Of a stretch of 64,000 nucleotides of DNA, positions 46,249 through 58,161 are shown in pieces. The notes below the pieces were generated by a model. The model searched no databases. It had not been told where the DNA came from and saw nothing but the letters and a program-made list of their open reading frames with translations. The translations under genes and the position numbers were made by a program. This stretch comes from Periglandula ipomoeae IasaF13 (lineage: Eukaryota; Ascomycota; Sordariomycetes; Hypocreales; Clavicipitaceae), in NCBI GenBank assembly GCA_000222875.2, contig AFRD01000034.1, positions 1-64,000 on the forward strand, given 5' to 3'. How positions within the stretch are numbered: the stretch's first letter is position 1; each line of letters starts with the position of its first letter.

Positions 46249-47845
46249 TCCCTTTTCGCAGTCTGGTTGGCGGTCCTCTGGCGGTCCTCTGGCAGCCCTT
46301 TGGTGCAATCACAGGCCCCATTGCCAGTGCCTGCAAGTGTGGGAGAGACTAGCGCGACCCATGTCTCTTCATGGCTGAATCAGAGTATGTGGGTACCTGG
46401 GCAACTAGGCTAATGCCCCTATGGCAACCGCGTCTCAGGGACATGGCCAGGCACAAGGACCCAGTGCCGGCCGACATCCTAATCGCAGCAGCGCTTCGAG
46501 GGCGGCGCAAGGAGGAAAGGAGCAGGAACATTGAAACGCATTCATTGATCGCAGGGCTCGAGTCAATGGATCAAAATGGGATTGGCCCGTCTTCCCTTTT
46601 TCCTTCATGAACTGCCCTTAGGCTGGGTCCGTTCCTCCACTAATACTAAGCATCTCAATCTCCATCACTCACATCCACATCCGTCCGTCCCGTCTGTTTG
46701 CTGACCGCACTTGTGCTCACTCCAGCTGCTGCTCAGTGCCAACACGCTCGAAACCGAGCCCGACCGGCGCGCAAGCGCGTGATTGATGCACCTCTCTCAT
46801 TGTTGATCAAAGCGAGCGGAATTTTCACGCGGCCCACAGGCACCCAAGCTCTGACAAGTCGGTGGTACAGGAGACGTTGTGTCTCTCGGCCGCTTTGGTG
46901 TCTCAGTCGCGCCCCTTCCCAAGCCATGTCGTGACTTACACGATCACACGCACGGACTATCGACCAAAATTGGCTGTCTCCGCCCTTCATCTTGAGGGAA
47001 ATCAGACCGCGAGCCGCAAAGAAATTCTCTTGGCCTGCGCCGACGGGCACACGCATCCTGCAGTTTGTCTTGGGTCCTGGTTCAGTTGCCTTTGGTGAGA
47101 GAAGCAGGCAGCTTTCGACGCGCAATCTCTATGTTGCTGGTCATCGTCACCCCTTCAGTCGAGTCTTTCCGCCCACCCACGGCTGACCGATTGTTCAGCG
47201 CTGCGATGGGTAAAGAAGCGGGTGATTTTAAGCCGGCCGCCATCACAATCGGTCGACTGCAATTCCCCTCCTGCTGCTTCTGGCACCATTGTCTGCCCCT
47301 CCCCCAGAGTCACCTCGTTTCCGTGATCGGCTTCATCTGGTGACTTTATCGCGCGTGGGTTAAATTTGAATAATCTCCTGCTCTTACATTGATTGGCTGC
47401 GCTGCTGCTGCTCCACCCGCTCTTTCCTGCAATGGCAGCCTCGAAGCAACCTTGTTCCTGACGCTTGCCCTCTTTGAGCTGGCGTCTTGGCTCAAATCCC
47501 ATCCATCGCTCCTTCCTGCCCCACCCTTTTCAATTGCCCTCGCTTTGTGCAACTGCCGCAAAATGCCACGAGACATGGCGGCGCCTTTGCCCTGCTTCCT
47601 TTTTCCTTGTCGCATGTACGGCCAGCCTGTTTGATGCTGATTTGCGATCAAAGACGGTCCGTAGCATTATACAGTAGATGGATGTTCGCATTTACTTTGT
47701 GAATTAGGCAACGGAATTCTTGCTAAAGAACAATAGTCCAGACCTAAAAATAGTCTAGACTGGGCTCCGAATGATCCAACAACGCCTGCAATAGGACTAT
47801 GAGCTGCCTTGCCCAACCAGACAAACACCACACTCTCATACCTTA

Positions 47846-47869
47846 CGTACCTAGGTACCTACCTAGGCA
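47846..47869. repeat. TACCTAGG-type palindromic repeat
   Basis: GTACCTAGGTACCTACCTAGG, an overlapping set of CCTAGG/GGTACC palindromes of a kind often seen in intergenic DNA of sordariomycetes. Confidence 0.6.
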
Positions 47870-48314
47870 CATATGTATCGAACTCACGCAGTTACGACTA
47901 TCGCCTCCAAAGCATCGCTGTGGCGCAATGGTTATTTCACCCGTCGCACACAGACCATGCATCAACATGACCCTAGCTTAGATGTCGTTCCCTTTCATGG
48001 TAAAGGCGAGGAATCATGCTGATTTTCGAAGAGCTTCTCAAGTCTCATGCTAGTCTGTTCAACAATTCCATCGGGATCAATTGGGAAGAAAGTCGTCGCT
48101 TTGTGGCTTTGTAACGAGCGCTGACGATTCACAATGGTGGGTTCGTTGATACACACAGCGAAGCATCATATAAAATGCGCGTCAATCGCTTCTCCCTTCA
48201 ACGGCCTGGTTTCAATCCAAAACGTTTTGTCATTAACCACCATTTCAACGGTTTGGAGAACCTTCACCGCCACCGATACAGTTGGTGTTACATCCACGAT
48301 CCTACCCTGCTGCC

Positions 48315-49088
48315 ATGACTACTCAGCCCGAACCGCCTGTGTTCAAGGTAATTGAGCATTCGACCCTGGTTGAAAATGAATACGTTGTCCACCATGTCCC
48401 CATGAAGGGAATAGTGGATGTTTCCTCCTATGATGGAAGACCCAATTCTCTGGGACGATCGGTTGCTTCTCAATATTTTAAGTTTTTGATGAAGTGGTTT
48501 GAGCGTCACGACCGCCGCGATATGAGATCATCGATTGCTGTTGCACTCGCGGCTGAGCAAGGCAAAAATGATGAACTAATGGACATGTTTCGAAACGATT
48601 TCAAGGCTTACTTCGAAGACTACAACACACCTCCTTTATGGAACAAGGTGCTGCCCGCGCACTGCTCCTTGAAAATGATTTTTGTCGGCGCCGAAGTCAT
48701 CCAGAGGCAGGATCTCAAAGACCACTTCGTCGTCATGCTGGAATACGACAATGAAAACCTGCTTAAGAACGCTGCGGCGTGCATTAAGATGGGAATCAAG
48801 AGTGATTATTTCTGTCAAATTTCAATACACGACTCGGTTAAGGATGCCAAGATCCCGAAGAACATCGAGACGAAGGACCACCAAGCGTACCTCCACAATA
48901 TGTCGGCACTCAAGGCCCAGGACGGAGCCGTAAGGACAGCTATTCGAAATACGATCCGTGCAAGCGGAAAGTCCCTCGAGGACAAACAGAAATACCTTTG
49001 GGACGCCGGATTAGACTCGGATAATGACGCAAGGGATTGGGCGACAAATCCAACCAAAGAGACGGACGGAAGAGAGTCAACGGAATAG
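48315..49088 (+). CDS. Hypothetical protein, 257 residues
   Basis: Open frame from the ATG at 48315; the frame extends 11 codons upstream only from a non-ATG codon. I recognise no family. The sequence is hydrophilic and predominantly helical in pattern, with a central segment LKMIFVGAEVIQRQ and HFVVMLEYDNENLLKNAA that looks like a globular alpha/beta core, and a charged tail (DSDNDARDWATNPTKETDGR). No signal peptide, membrane segment or obvious catalytic motif. Codon structure is clean, the reading frame is long relative to the neighbouring noise, and the antisense frames are short, all supporting a real gene. It could have an unrecognised intron at either end. Confidence 0.55.
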   Translation: MTTQPEPPVFKVIEHSTLVENEYVVHHVPMKGIVDVSSYDGRPNSLGRSVASQYFKFLMKWFERHDRRDMRSSIAVALAAEQGKNDELMDMFRNDFKAYFEDYNTPPLWNKVLPAHCSLKMIFVGAEVIQRQDLKDHFVVMLEYDNENLLKNAAACIKMGIKSDYFCQISIHDSVKDAKIPKNIETKDHQAYLHNMSALKAQDGAVRTAIRNTIRASGKSLEDKQKYLWDAGLDSDNDARDWATNPTKETDGRESTE

Positions 49089-50498
49089 AAAGTTTCATGA
49101 GCAAGGGCTGGCTGCTTAGGGTGACACTGACGCTATGTGTTGATGATGGAGATATGGTCCAGACACGAAATCCTCCTGGTCGAGGACTCGTTTTCTAAAG
49201 AGGGCTGTGGTGCTTTTATGACGCTCGTTCCTATGGGGCCTGGAGCGCATACTTCTTATCCTATTCTTCTGGTATTTATATAGAGCCTCATATAGTTTGA
49301 TATTGTTTTTGTGATATCGTACTGCCGCGTGCTTCTGAGCAGGTTTTCACCGCATCCCTAGTGTATGCGTGATCTTATATCGTCGTTCCTTTCTTTTTAT
49401 TTCTGATACCCAAGTTCAAAGCTAACAATGGACCCCTAAAAGTCTCCATGCTGGCATTCTATTAAGTCGAGAATAGCGGACGGTTCTGAACTTCTTTAAC
49501 GCCGGAGTAAATAATGCCACCCAATGTGATGAAGTAGCTTGGAATATCATCAGGGGCACCTACCATCATTCCGTTTACAAAAAGGCAATGTAGACAGCTG
49601 CAGCGCCGTGTAAAGTAGAGCTATTATACGACCACCTAGTCTTATCGCGGTAGTCGATTTTGATCATATCACTCTCTCAACTAAAGCAACCAAACTAAGA
49701 ATCCCTAGTTAATTATGAAAGAAAGGAACGACGATGAAATATTTGGCCTTCCTCCATCTCATGAAATGTAAGCAAAAACAGTCTAGTCAACTAACCTACT
49801 CAATTTCATAACAGATTGACGAAATCAGATGAGACTGACGGAAGGGCGTGAAAATATATCGCCAGACATATCGGGCATTCTATATCAAGTCTAAAGACAA
49901 AATACATTACAAATAGCTAGCGAGAGGAACTTTACAATTCATACAACTATGGAGGTAATGCGAATTTGGCTTACTCACTACCGAATCCTCACGGCTCTAT
50001 GACTCAATCATTTGACATCATGAGGGCTCTCGGGGTCTTGACCACTTCTCATTTCTGTTCTAATTGATGTACAATTGGGCAACTTCATTGAAATCTAGTC
50101 ACTATATCTTCGTGAGAAGGATAGAAGGACCTTGCCAGGTTGATTTCCATATAGCCTTTCAGAACTTACTTCTGTCGTGGCAGAATGAAAAGCCAAAGTT
50201 CTAGTTTCGGCTCTGAGACTTTGCCCCTTCGTTGTCAGAGAAATTTCCACTGAGAATCGGTTGAATTACAGGCCGAGAAGATAGCACTGGATCGTACGCT
50301 AGTTGTCCCAATCACGCAGTGCGTCATGTTCGATTCACATAAGACAATATACTGACATTGATTCAAAATTCTTGGGTATCAACTGGCTGCTGATTGGCCC
50401 GCCTATATTCCGACACTCATGCTCATAATCAAGAAAACCATACATCTGCAATATTCCAAACCCGTAAATTCAATTCATATCTCATCATATGAACGCCT
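49089..50498. other. Intergenic region, AT-rich
   Basis: 1.4 kb, AT-rich, no ORF of note. Confidence 0.4.
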
Positions 50499-51966
50499 CT
50501 ATGCAAGCCAGTACCAAACCTTCTGAGCCCAGTTCTTCGCAACACGAGGCTGCTCCATGGCCGCGAGCTCATCCATTTCCTTCTTACCCGTGATAGCATC
50601 AATCTTGTCCACAGGAATATACAAAGCAGTGCGGAACCAAAGCTTGTGTCCAAGGTATAGGATGAGGAAAATAGGGATGGTAATGTAAGCCGCTACAAAG
50701 TCCTTGGCCGCGAAGGGCATGAAAGTCTGAAATCCGTTGGTGATTGTAAGCACACTAATGACGAGAAGGGCAACGTAAGTCGAGTATGGCTGAAGGGGCG
50801 TCCTGTAGGGGAGCACCTCCAGAAGGTTGTTGAAGATCATGGCGTGTCGGAATCGCAAATAGGTGATCAAGACCACAATCCACGCGATGAAACCAGAAGT
50901 GGTGGAAATATTGGTGAACCAGGTGAAGACGGTGGCTCCAGAGTTGGAGACGTTGAGGTAGGCGAGCAGGCCAATGGACCAAGTAGCTGCGACGGCAACC
51001 CATGGAACAACATTACGGTTGGTCACGCGGAAGAGCTTGGGCGCCTGTCCGTTGAGAGACATGGAGTAAAGAATTCGGCTGCCGGAGTAGAGGAAAGAGT
51101 TACCAGCAGACCAGGCCGAAGTCAAAACGGCGGCGTTGATGATGTGGTTGAGAGCTGGAATACCGACATTCTGAATGCCAAGTTTCACCTGCGGCAATGG
51201 CAATGAGTTCGGGTGAAGTGATGAAGGCGAAACCAGCAGACACCAGAGCTTTCCAGTAGCCCAAAAAGCGACCAGTAGGGCCGGCAATCTTTTTATACTG
51301 CACGAAGGCTCCGGGATCCTTCCAATAATGGAAACCAAGCACTCCGTCCTGGTTAGGACCGCCTCCGAAGAAGATGACGATACCAAGAATGATGAGTCCC
51401 ATGATGGTAATAAGCTTGATACTGGCAAACCAGAATTCAGCTTCACCAAAGAATCCGACAGCAATGATGTTCAGGAGCAAGATCACCACCAAGACGATGG
51501 TAATCCAGACAGCAATGTTCACATTGGCGCCCCAATAATCGATAATAATTCCTGCAGCTGTGGCCTCAGCACCGATCAGCATGGCGTATGCATACCAGTA
51601 GTTCCATCCCGCCGCGAATCCAAGACTGGGGTCGACGAAGCGATCAACGAAGTACGGAACTGTGATACCACGCATATGCAGATAAGTAACCATCTCGGCC
51701 AAGCAATTCATGACCACCCAGACGAGCATCATCATCGACAAATAGGCCATGAAAAGTGGCGCAGGCCCAGTTGTGGACAGAATGTTGCCTGAGCCGACGA
51801 ACAGACCCGTACCAATTGCACCACCTAGCGCAAGGAACTGAATGTGACGGCTCTTGAGGCCGCGAGCCAGATGATCATGTTGCTCGGCCAAATTGTACTC
51901 GGCATTTTCGGCAAAGCGACCGGCCTCCGAATCGTGGGTGGCATTGCCATCGAGTTTCTCCATCAT
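50499..51966 (-). pseudogene. Amino-acid permease (AAT/YAT family) with internal deletion and frame change
   Basis: From the ATG at 51966: an acidic N-terminal tail, then LKSRHIQFLALGGAIGTGLF, the signature of fungal amino-acid permeases, and the segment WNYWYAYAMLIGAEATAAGII. The frame reaches ITSPELIAIAAGE, at which the family normally continues ETEAPRRN and about 50 further residues. Here the next recognisable sequence is KLGIQNVGIPALNHIINAAV, out of frame with what precedes. The junction is at about 51188. About 45-50 codons including one membrane segment and its loop are therefore missing. The remaining C-terminal half (LTSAWSAGNSFLYSGSRILY through AKNWAQKVWYWLA) is conserved and open to 50499. 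Plasma-membrane amino-acid uptake would be the ancestral role; the product as read ends soon after the junction. Confidence 0.85.
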
Positions 51967-54900
51967 GGAGGGCAATCGTCAGCAGAGCTGGTCAAGGTTG
52001 ATGTGGTTGGGTTTTGGAAAGGCGCCTGGATATTCGTCCACGCCTTTGTTGAGCATCCCGCCGTGCACAATGAGGCAGTGGTTCAAATCTCAATTGCCAA
52101 GGTGAAACCTGACAAAATTCGACTTGGTGATCTTGTTTCTGATCAGTGGCGCTGCAAATGCCAACGGAAGCGGCTGTCGCCAAGTCCTGGCTGCTTCAGG
52201 ACAAGCTCGAAAGTGGAATCTGACTGTGCGCTGCAGAATCAATTCAGCGCTTGACGTAAGATGCCAGGTCGACAATCGTCGTAGCAACAACGGGAAAATA
52301 AAACAAAAATCTGACGCTTGCAGAGCCAGAAGGAAAGGATGGACTCTGCAGGACGGGGAAGGGGACTGGAGAGTAAATAAATGGACGGCGAGCTGACGAG
52401 CAAGGAAGCGCACCTTTGACAGCTTCTAGAGCCAGAGCCAGAGCCAGAGCCAGAGTGGAGGTGGAGGGCGGGACGTAGTGATAACAAGGTTCGAAAAAGT
52501 GGGAAGGAGCGACCTGGGGCACCGCTAGCGGCAACCGGTCCTGCCTTCTGTGACGCACCCAGCAGCCCGCCAGCAGCCAGCCAGCTGTGCGCCAGCCCAG
52601 AGCGGGACTGGACACCCTCGAGTCCTCGACGCCCACGCCGCACACAACCAGCCCAGACTCCTGCTTGAGGGCTGAACATGGCAAATCGCAATCGCGGCCA
52701 CAGCATTCGAGCCAACCCCGACCAACATGGCTGCATAACGCCCCGTCGGATGCTGACCAGGGTGTCACGGCCGGGTTCATGTCCACGCTGGTGTCAGATG
52801 CCCGTCGGCCATTATTCGTCCTGTGGCAGTCAGCCAGCAAGCCATCCAGTCATTCTCTAGACTCGCCCATTGATTGACATCCAAACAGCCTCGCCTTGCG
52901 TCAGGGTCGACAAGTGTTGTGGGGAAATTCTGCGGCGGAGACCCCAACCAACATCTGCGGAATCACCATTGTGCACGCGACGAATAAGCTGAGCTCTCCA
53001 AAGTCGATGCCTGGTCTTACGGTACGTCGCCGGGGCTGTGCCACCACCACTGGCCACGGTCTCATGGCACTGGCTCCTCCTCCACACCGTTGAGAAACAT
53101 TTGGATCTATCTTCGGAACGATGAAGCTTAGCAGATGGACGAGACAGCCTCATAGAGGCAACCAGATGCAATCCTCGGCACAGGTCTTTGTTCCATTTTT
53201 CGCCGAAAAAGACAGACTCCCAAAGTCGCTCAGGTTGACTCCGACGATTAATACACTTGTGCGATGCGCAGACCATGTCCTCAAAGAATGATTGTGATAA
53301 CACACAATGAGGCGTTGGTGGACTCGCCCCGCCGTTTTCTCACTTTGCCCCAACTTTTCCTAGATACCAACGTCAACCAATGCCGTTCAGGCGCACGAGT
53401 CGCTCACCATGGCTATCCTAGAAGATGCTTGGCGAGCCTGCTATCAAATCTGCGGAGAACTGCGGAGCCTATTCACATCTTTCGCGGCCAAACAGTGGGG
53501 GAAGTAACAGCACAAGAGCCTAGAATTCACCCTTATCGCGCAGTCTCCAATTTCTTTGCTTAAACGAGCTTAACAACAAAGGCCAAAATCCCATACGAAA
53601 CTGTTCTCCACATTTTTGTGATGCCCTTCTAGAGTACGAAGGTGCGGAGAAATGGAATGGAAGGTGAGGCTGTCAACCGCAAGGAGACTCTGGGACAGCA
53701 AAGGAAAGGCATACTGAGCATTACTGCAAGGCCGTCTCTGCCTGTTGGGCCATTTCAAGAAGCAGCGTCATTTGCTACAAACAAGGTTAGTTTGACATGC
53801 ACAAATGCGACAGGCTGCAAGCCCGCCGGCCATGGCATGCAAGTCCGGGTGCCGGTGGCTTTTTCTAGCGGCTTATTTGGCGAACGGCTGTGCCGACTGG
53901 GTTTTTTTATTGCACCTCGCCACGGTTCCCGGCGATTTCAGAAGACGCGCACATTTACCTAGGTTCGGCATCTGTCGCATTGAGGTACAAATAACTGAAC
54001 CACCTTCGCGCCAGAAGAATCCTTTTGAAAAGACACGATTCGACTCATGCACAAAGCACCCCTCCGGTTGCATATTTGCCAGGATTCAAAAGGCCAAGCA
54101 AGGGTGGCCAGCTGGCGCAATGTATGTCACCCTGTCAGCGTTGAACTGGCCCTTACACTAACCCAAGTGAAAAACCCTCACCTCATTCGCGGCAGCGATG
54201 TGTGTGTGGGCCAAGCGGCTTCGTACCATGATCTGCTCTCCAGACTCCACCTTGAGGCATTGGCCGACACAAGCCGTCCAAGACAATGGACATCTGTGAT
54301 TGTGCTTGTTCTGACGTGCCAACCCTGGCAAAATCTTGCTCCCCACGACTCCAGACTCCAGATTAGCTCACGGAGCGGCATCAACCCCATATGGAGCCAT
54401 CAGCCCAGATACAGAAACCGTCGCATGCCGCAAATGAATCGACACGCGCCAATTAATACTTACAGTACGTGCACAGCAATATTCTATGTGCACGGCCAGT
54501 CAAAACGGCGCATCGTGTATACGCATGACTAAACGCAATATTTTTACGTTACTGTTCGCTATTCAGACCATCAGCCTCACAGCGAGGACCCTTGCACAAA
54601 GGGCAGCCACACAAACTGTATCGATGGGGTCCAGAAACGCCAAATTGTTCCAGAAGCCACCTTCCACGAGACTATCTCCAGTGAGCCTATTTTTCTTTTT
54701 CATGGTCGCTTTTTAGCACTTCTGCCTTCAGGCCTTTGTTTACATTTGCCCCCTGGCTTCTGGTCGACACACTCAACGGGAGACTATTTCTCGAGAAGGG
54801 CGTCGGCTACACTTGCCTCGAGAAATGATCACAAGTCGAAGAACATCACTGTATGGCACAAAAGCAATTTTTCTAATCCCACTTCAGCAATCACTAGATC

Positions 54901-56116
54901 CGATACGGCAGATAGTGCATGGGCCAGAACAGTCCAATACAACTGCCGCCTCCACAGTTCACACTTCCTCTCACTTCACGAGCAGATGGCCGCGTGATGA
55001 TGCGGGGCTTTGCCAAAGCCATACGACATTTATTCTCCGGACTCCAGCTCTACGCGCACGGTACCGCTGGGCGCGCCACTTCAGTCCTGTAATATATGTA
55101 TCTTCTCTGCGAGGCTATTGTCTACATTGGAATTGTAGTTTCTATTGTCCTCGCCGGTAGCCCCGAGATGACAACGAGGTAGGGGCTCACAAATCTGGCG
55201 TGCCGTACATCCGCCTTATTCACAGAATTCGCCTCACAAACGCGAGGCTGTCAGCTGATGTATTTATGACACCATATAATGTATTTAGCTGAATGCAGCA
55301 TGAGTAATCAGTCGCAGAGGGCAAGGCAGCCTGTGCCTGACGCTGGCGAATTCAGGTAGGCGATTTCCCGTCGTGCTTGCAATATTGAACTCGATCCACT
55401 TTCAAGGCGGATGGGCAATGTCAAAACACCCATGATCCGAATATGTCTTTGATGCCTAACGGGCTCTTTCGCAATTGAGTTTCACCACGTCGCGTCAGCT
55501 ATTCCATGCTCAGGGAATATCAGTGCGCTATTTTAGTTAGAATATGACTCGTTTATCAAATTAAATGGAACACGGTGTGCTTTGCGATTCGCTTGAAGAC
55601 CAAGTTGACAGCGCCATAGGCAACAGACGACTGACGAAAGGGATCACTCTGTGACAAAGCAGACTCAGCCAAGGCCAATCCAGTTAAGCTTCTTACACCC
55701 TAATACCGACTCGATTCAAGGGTATGTCGGTTGTGCGCCGTTGCCGACAAGCAGAGTGACATGCACGCTGCAACCAGCAATGACCGGGCCGAGTAATTAC
55801 GACAACTGAACCAAGCTAGGCACCTCAGGGCTGACGAAACGAGGTTACAAGACCAAAACTGCATCGATCATGCCAGAAGAGTTGACTTCGCAATTATATA
55901 CGAGCCCCGTTTTGGCGTTCGAAGAAATGTCCACGGAACCAATACAACAAGCGACCAGTAACGCGCTTCATTAATCAGCCGCCACACCACACCACCTCGG
56001 CATCCACTCCGATCTATGTGACCCAAGATGATGCGATCATTCCGCGCTTAGAAATTGAGATGCCAGATTTGCGAAAATAGTGGCGTCGATGCATGGAATC
56101 AATTTATTTCATCGGG
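51967..56116. other. Longest gene-poor interval
   Basis: 4.1 kb upstream of both the permease and the ketoreductase. GC-rich overlapping frames at 52239-52840 have no domain. The rest shows only short ORFs. Confidence 0.4.
52429..52455. repeat. Hexanucleotide tandem repeat
   Basis: Four copies of GAGCCA plus a partial copy. Confidence 0.85.
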
Positions 56117-56123
56117 TATATAA
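56117..56123 (+). promoter_or_regulatory. TATA box of the ketoreductase gene
   Basis: TATATAA, 127 nt upstream of the ATG at 56244. Confidence 0.5.
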
Positions 56124-56243
56124 GTACATTTAAGCACGTACTTTAGGCACTTCAATTGCACATCATTAAATCTCATTCGCTATAACTGTTTGCAACAGTA
56201 CAATTACGCAGCCCACCAATACTGTAAATAACACAGCTGCACA

Positions 56244-57352
56244 ATGGCGGGAGATCTCGTGTTGGTAAGAAGCGTCCGTATTCCAGTCTTCGAGTAACAG
56301 TAGCTAACTGCCCAGATCACCGGCGCGACCGGCATGATCGGCTTCAAAACACTAACCCACCTCCTCGGCGCAGGCTACACTGTCCGCGCCGCCGTGCGCA
56401 ACCAGGCGGGCTTCGACAGTATCACCTCCCTGGCACCAATTCGCCCATACGTTGGGCAGCTAAGCAGCATTATTGTTCCCAACATCACCGTCCCTGGCGC
56501 ATACGATGAAGCCGTCAAGGGAGTCAAGTATATCGTGCACGTTGCTTCTCCGCTCGCCGGAAATGTCAAGGGAGACCACGAGACAGCCATGATCCAGCCT
56601 GCTATTCGGGGAACGGTGGGCATACTAGAATCGGCGCTCAAGACAGAGGGCATCAAGAGGATTGTTATCACGGCGTCCATTGCATCGATTGTGTCGAGTA
56701 AGCGGAGTAGTACGGGCGTGCCTGTCGATGGTGAGCTTCTCATTCCACACCAGCTACAATCACCACTAACAATGCCAGAAAACACACGGGATGTCAACAC
56801 AGAGGGTCCCTTTGAAAGCGATATGGCAGCCTACGCCGCCTCGAAAGCCCTTTCGTACACCGCGGCAAAGGACTTTATACGCACGCACAATCCCCCTTTG
56901 ATGTGATCCATATCATGCCCGTCTTTGTACTCGGTCGCAACGACACCGTCTCGGAGCCCTCGTCCATTGTCAAGGGCACTAACGGGCTCCTCATGGGTCC
57001 CCTGTTGGGATACCCTCGGGATTACGCACTCAACACGTCGACTGTTGATGTGGACGATGTGGCGAAGATGCATGTGCTCGCATTGGATCCCAAGGTCGAA
57101 GGGAACCAGGACTTTCTGGCGGCGGGCGAGTACGGGAGTGAATGGGGTGATTCGTTTGACATTGTCAAGAGGCGATATCCTGAGGAGTGCGCCAAGGGCG
57201 TGTTCAAGGTGGACCAGGAGCGGCCGGTGACGACCAAGAATGTCATACTGAATGACAAGGCGAAGAGGGTTCTGGGGATCAAGTTCAAGAGTTTCGAGGA
57301 GCAGGTTGAGTCGGTAGTAGATCACTATCTGGAGTTGCTCGAGAAGAACTGA
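56244..57352 (+). pseudogene. NAD(P)-dependent ketoreductase (extended SDR, dihydroflavonol-reductase-like), one-base frame loss
   Basis: Exon 1 is tiny (56244-56264, MAGDLVL); exon 2 starts at 56316 with ITGATGMIGF, the Rossmann TGxxGxxG motif. An in-frame 48-nt intron 56731-56778 (GTGAGC...CAG) is likely. Other hallmarks: VHVASPLAG, VITASIASIVS and YAASK (catalytic Tyr and Lys), then DFIRTHNPP. There the frame ends at a TGA (56904), while the family-like continuation DVIHIMPVFVLGRNDT runs one base out; a fourth T in the CCCCCTTTG run would join them. The downstream part (VDVDDVAKMHVLAL, LGIKFKSFEEQVESVVDHYL) is complete to 57352. Extended SDRs of this group reduce carbonyls of small molecules. 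It stands upstream of a BAHD-type acyltransferase on the same strand, suggestive of a small secondary-metabolite set. Confidence 0.82.
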
Positions 57353-58161
57353 TTTAGAAGAGTGTACCAGCTTTACTTTTAATTAGAGGGGTTCTTCATT
57401 AGAGTGTAAAATTTAGATCTGAACATACGGTATTCTGGCGTTCGTGGTGCGAAGGAAATTAGAGTCTCGTCGAGTGCTTGAGCAGCCTTCGCAGCCAAAA
57501 TGCGACATGTCTCTGCTCTTTGCTTTCTATTTATCATCGTGGCTGCTCATGCAGCTCTCAAACATTTGATGTGAGGCTGCACAAGTTGTGCTCACGCTGG
57601 CTACAAGCCCAATATGGCAAGGTCATCGGCAACGCACATCAGCCAGTTCAGGGTATTCTTTTGTTGTGCCAAAACTTTCCCTGGGTTAGGATCAACTGAA
57701 CCAGTCAAAAAGACCAAACCTCGTCGCTCTTAGTGATTTTTTGGAACCCCTCTAGCTTTGTTGAGTACCGCCGACCTCAACGCGCAATGCTTGCCACCCA
57801 AAAAGACTTGCCGCACGTTGCAGAGTCCTTGGAGGCCCAATCCCACAGCATCAACCTGTGATGAGAGGTGCCAAATACTGAAAGATCCCTATTAGCGGCC
57901 AAAGTGGTCGAACCGTAAGTGAATGACTTGTGATACAATCGCCCGGAATAGCCTCTTGACACGCCGTTGAGCCGTTATCTCTCCCAAGCTCATGCTGAGT
58001 GGCGCACCTAGTCCACTCGATGAGTAAGCCCAATCTGACGCCCCAGCACCGCAGCTTCACGATGAATGACCTTTCTTGTCGCTTTTTCATCCCGTAGCGA
58101 TAAAACCCTAGCTCCCCGGTGCATAATTGCGTGCTATGACCTCCCGAAGAAAGCATGCAGA
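57353..58161. other. Intergenic region between ketoreductase and acyltransferase
   Basis: 809 nt; no supported gene. Confidence 0.4.

Larger units (their letters stand above)
45488..48314. other. Long promoter/intergenic region with small repeats
   Basis: 2.8 kb without a supported gene. It contains the two small repeats listed separately at 46219-46248 and 47846-47869, and tandem GCGGTCCTCTG copies at about 46270-46291. Confidence 0.4.

Noticed and set aside
52239..52840. Overlapping minus-strand ORFs of up to 198 codons
   Set aside because: Three frames of the same GC-rich segment are open at once, with Ser/Arg/Cys-rich composition and a hexanucleotide repeat; no motif supports coding.
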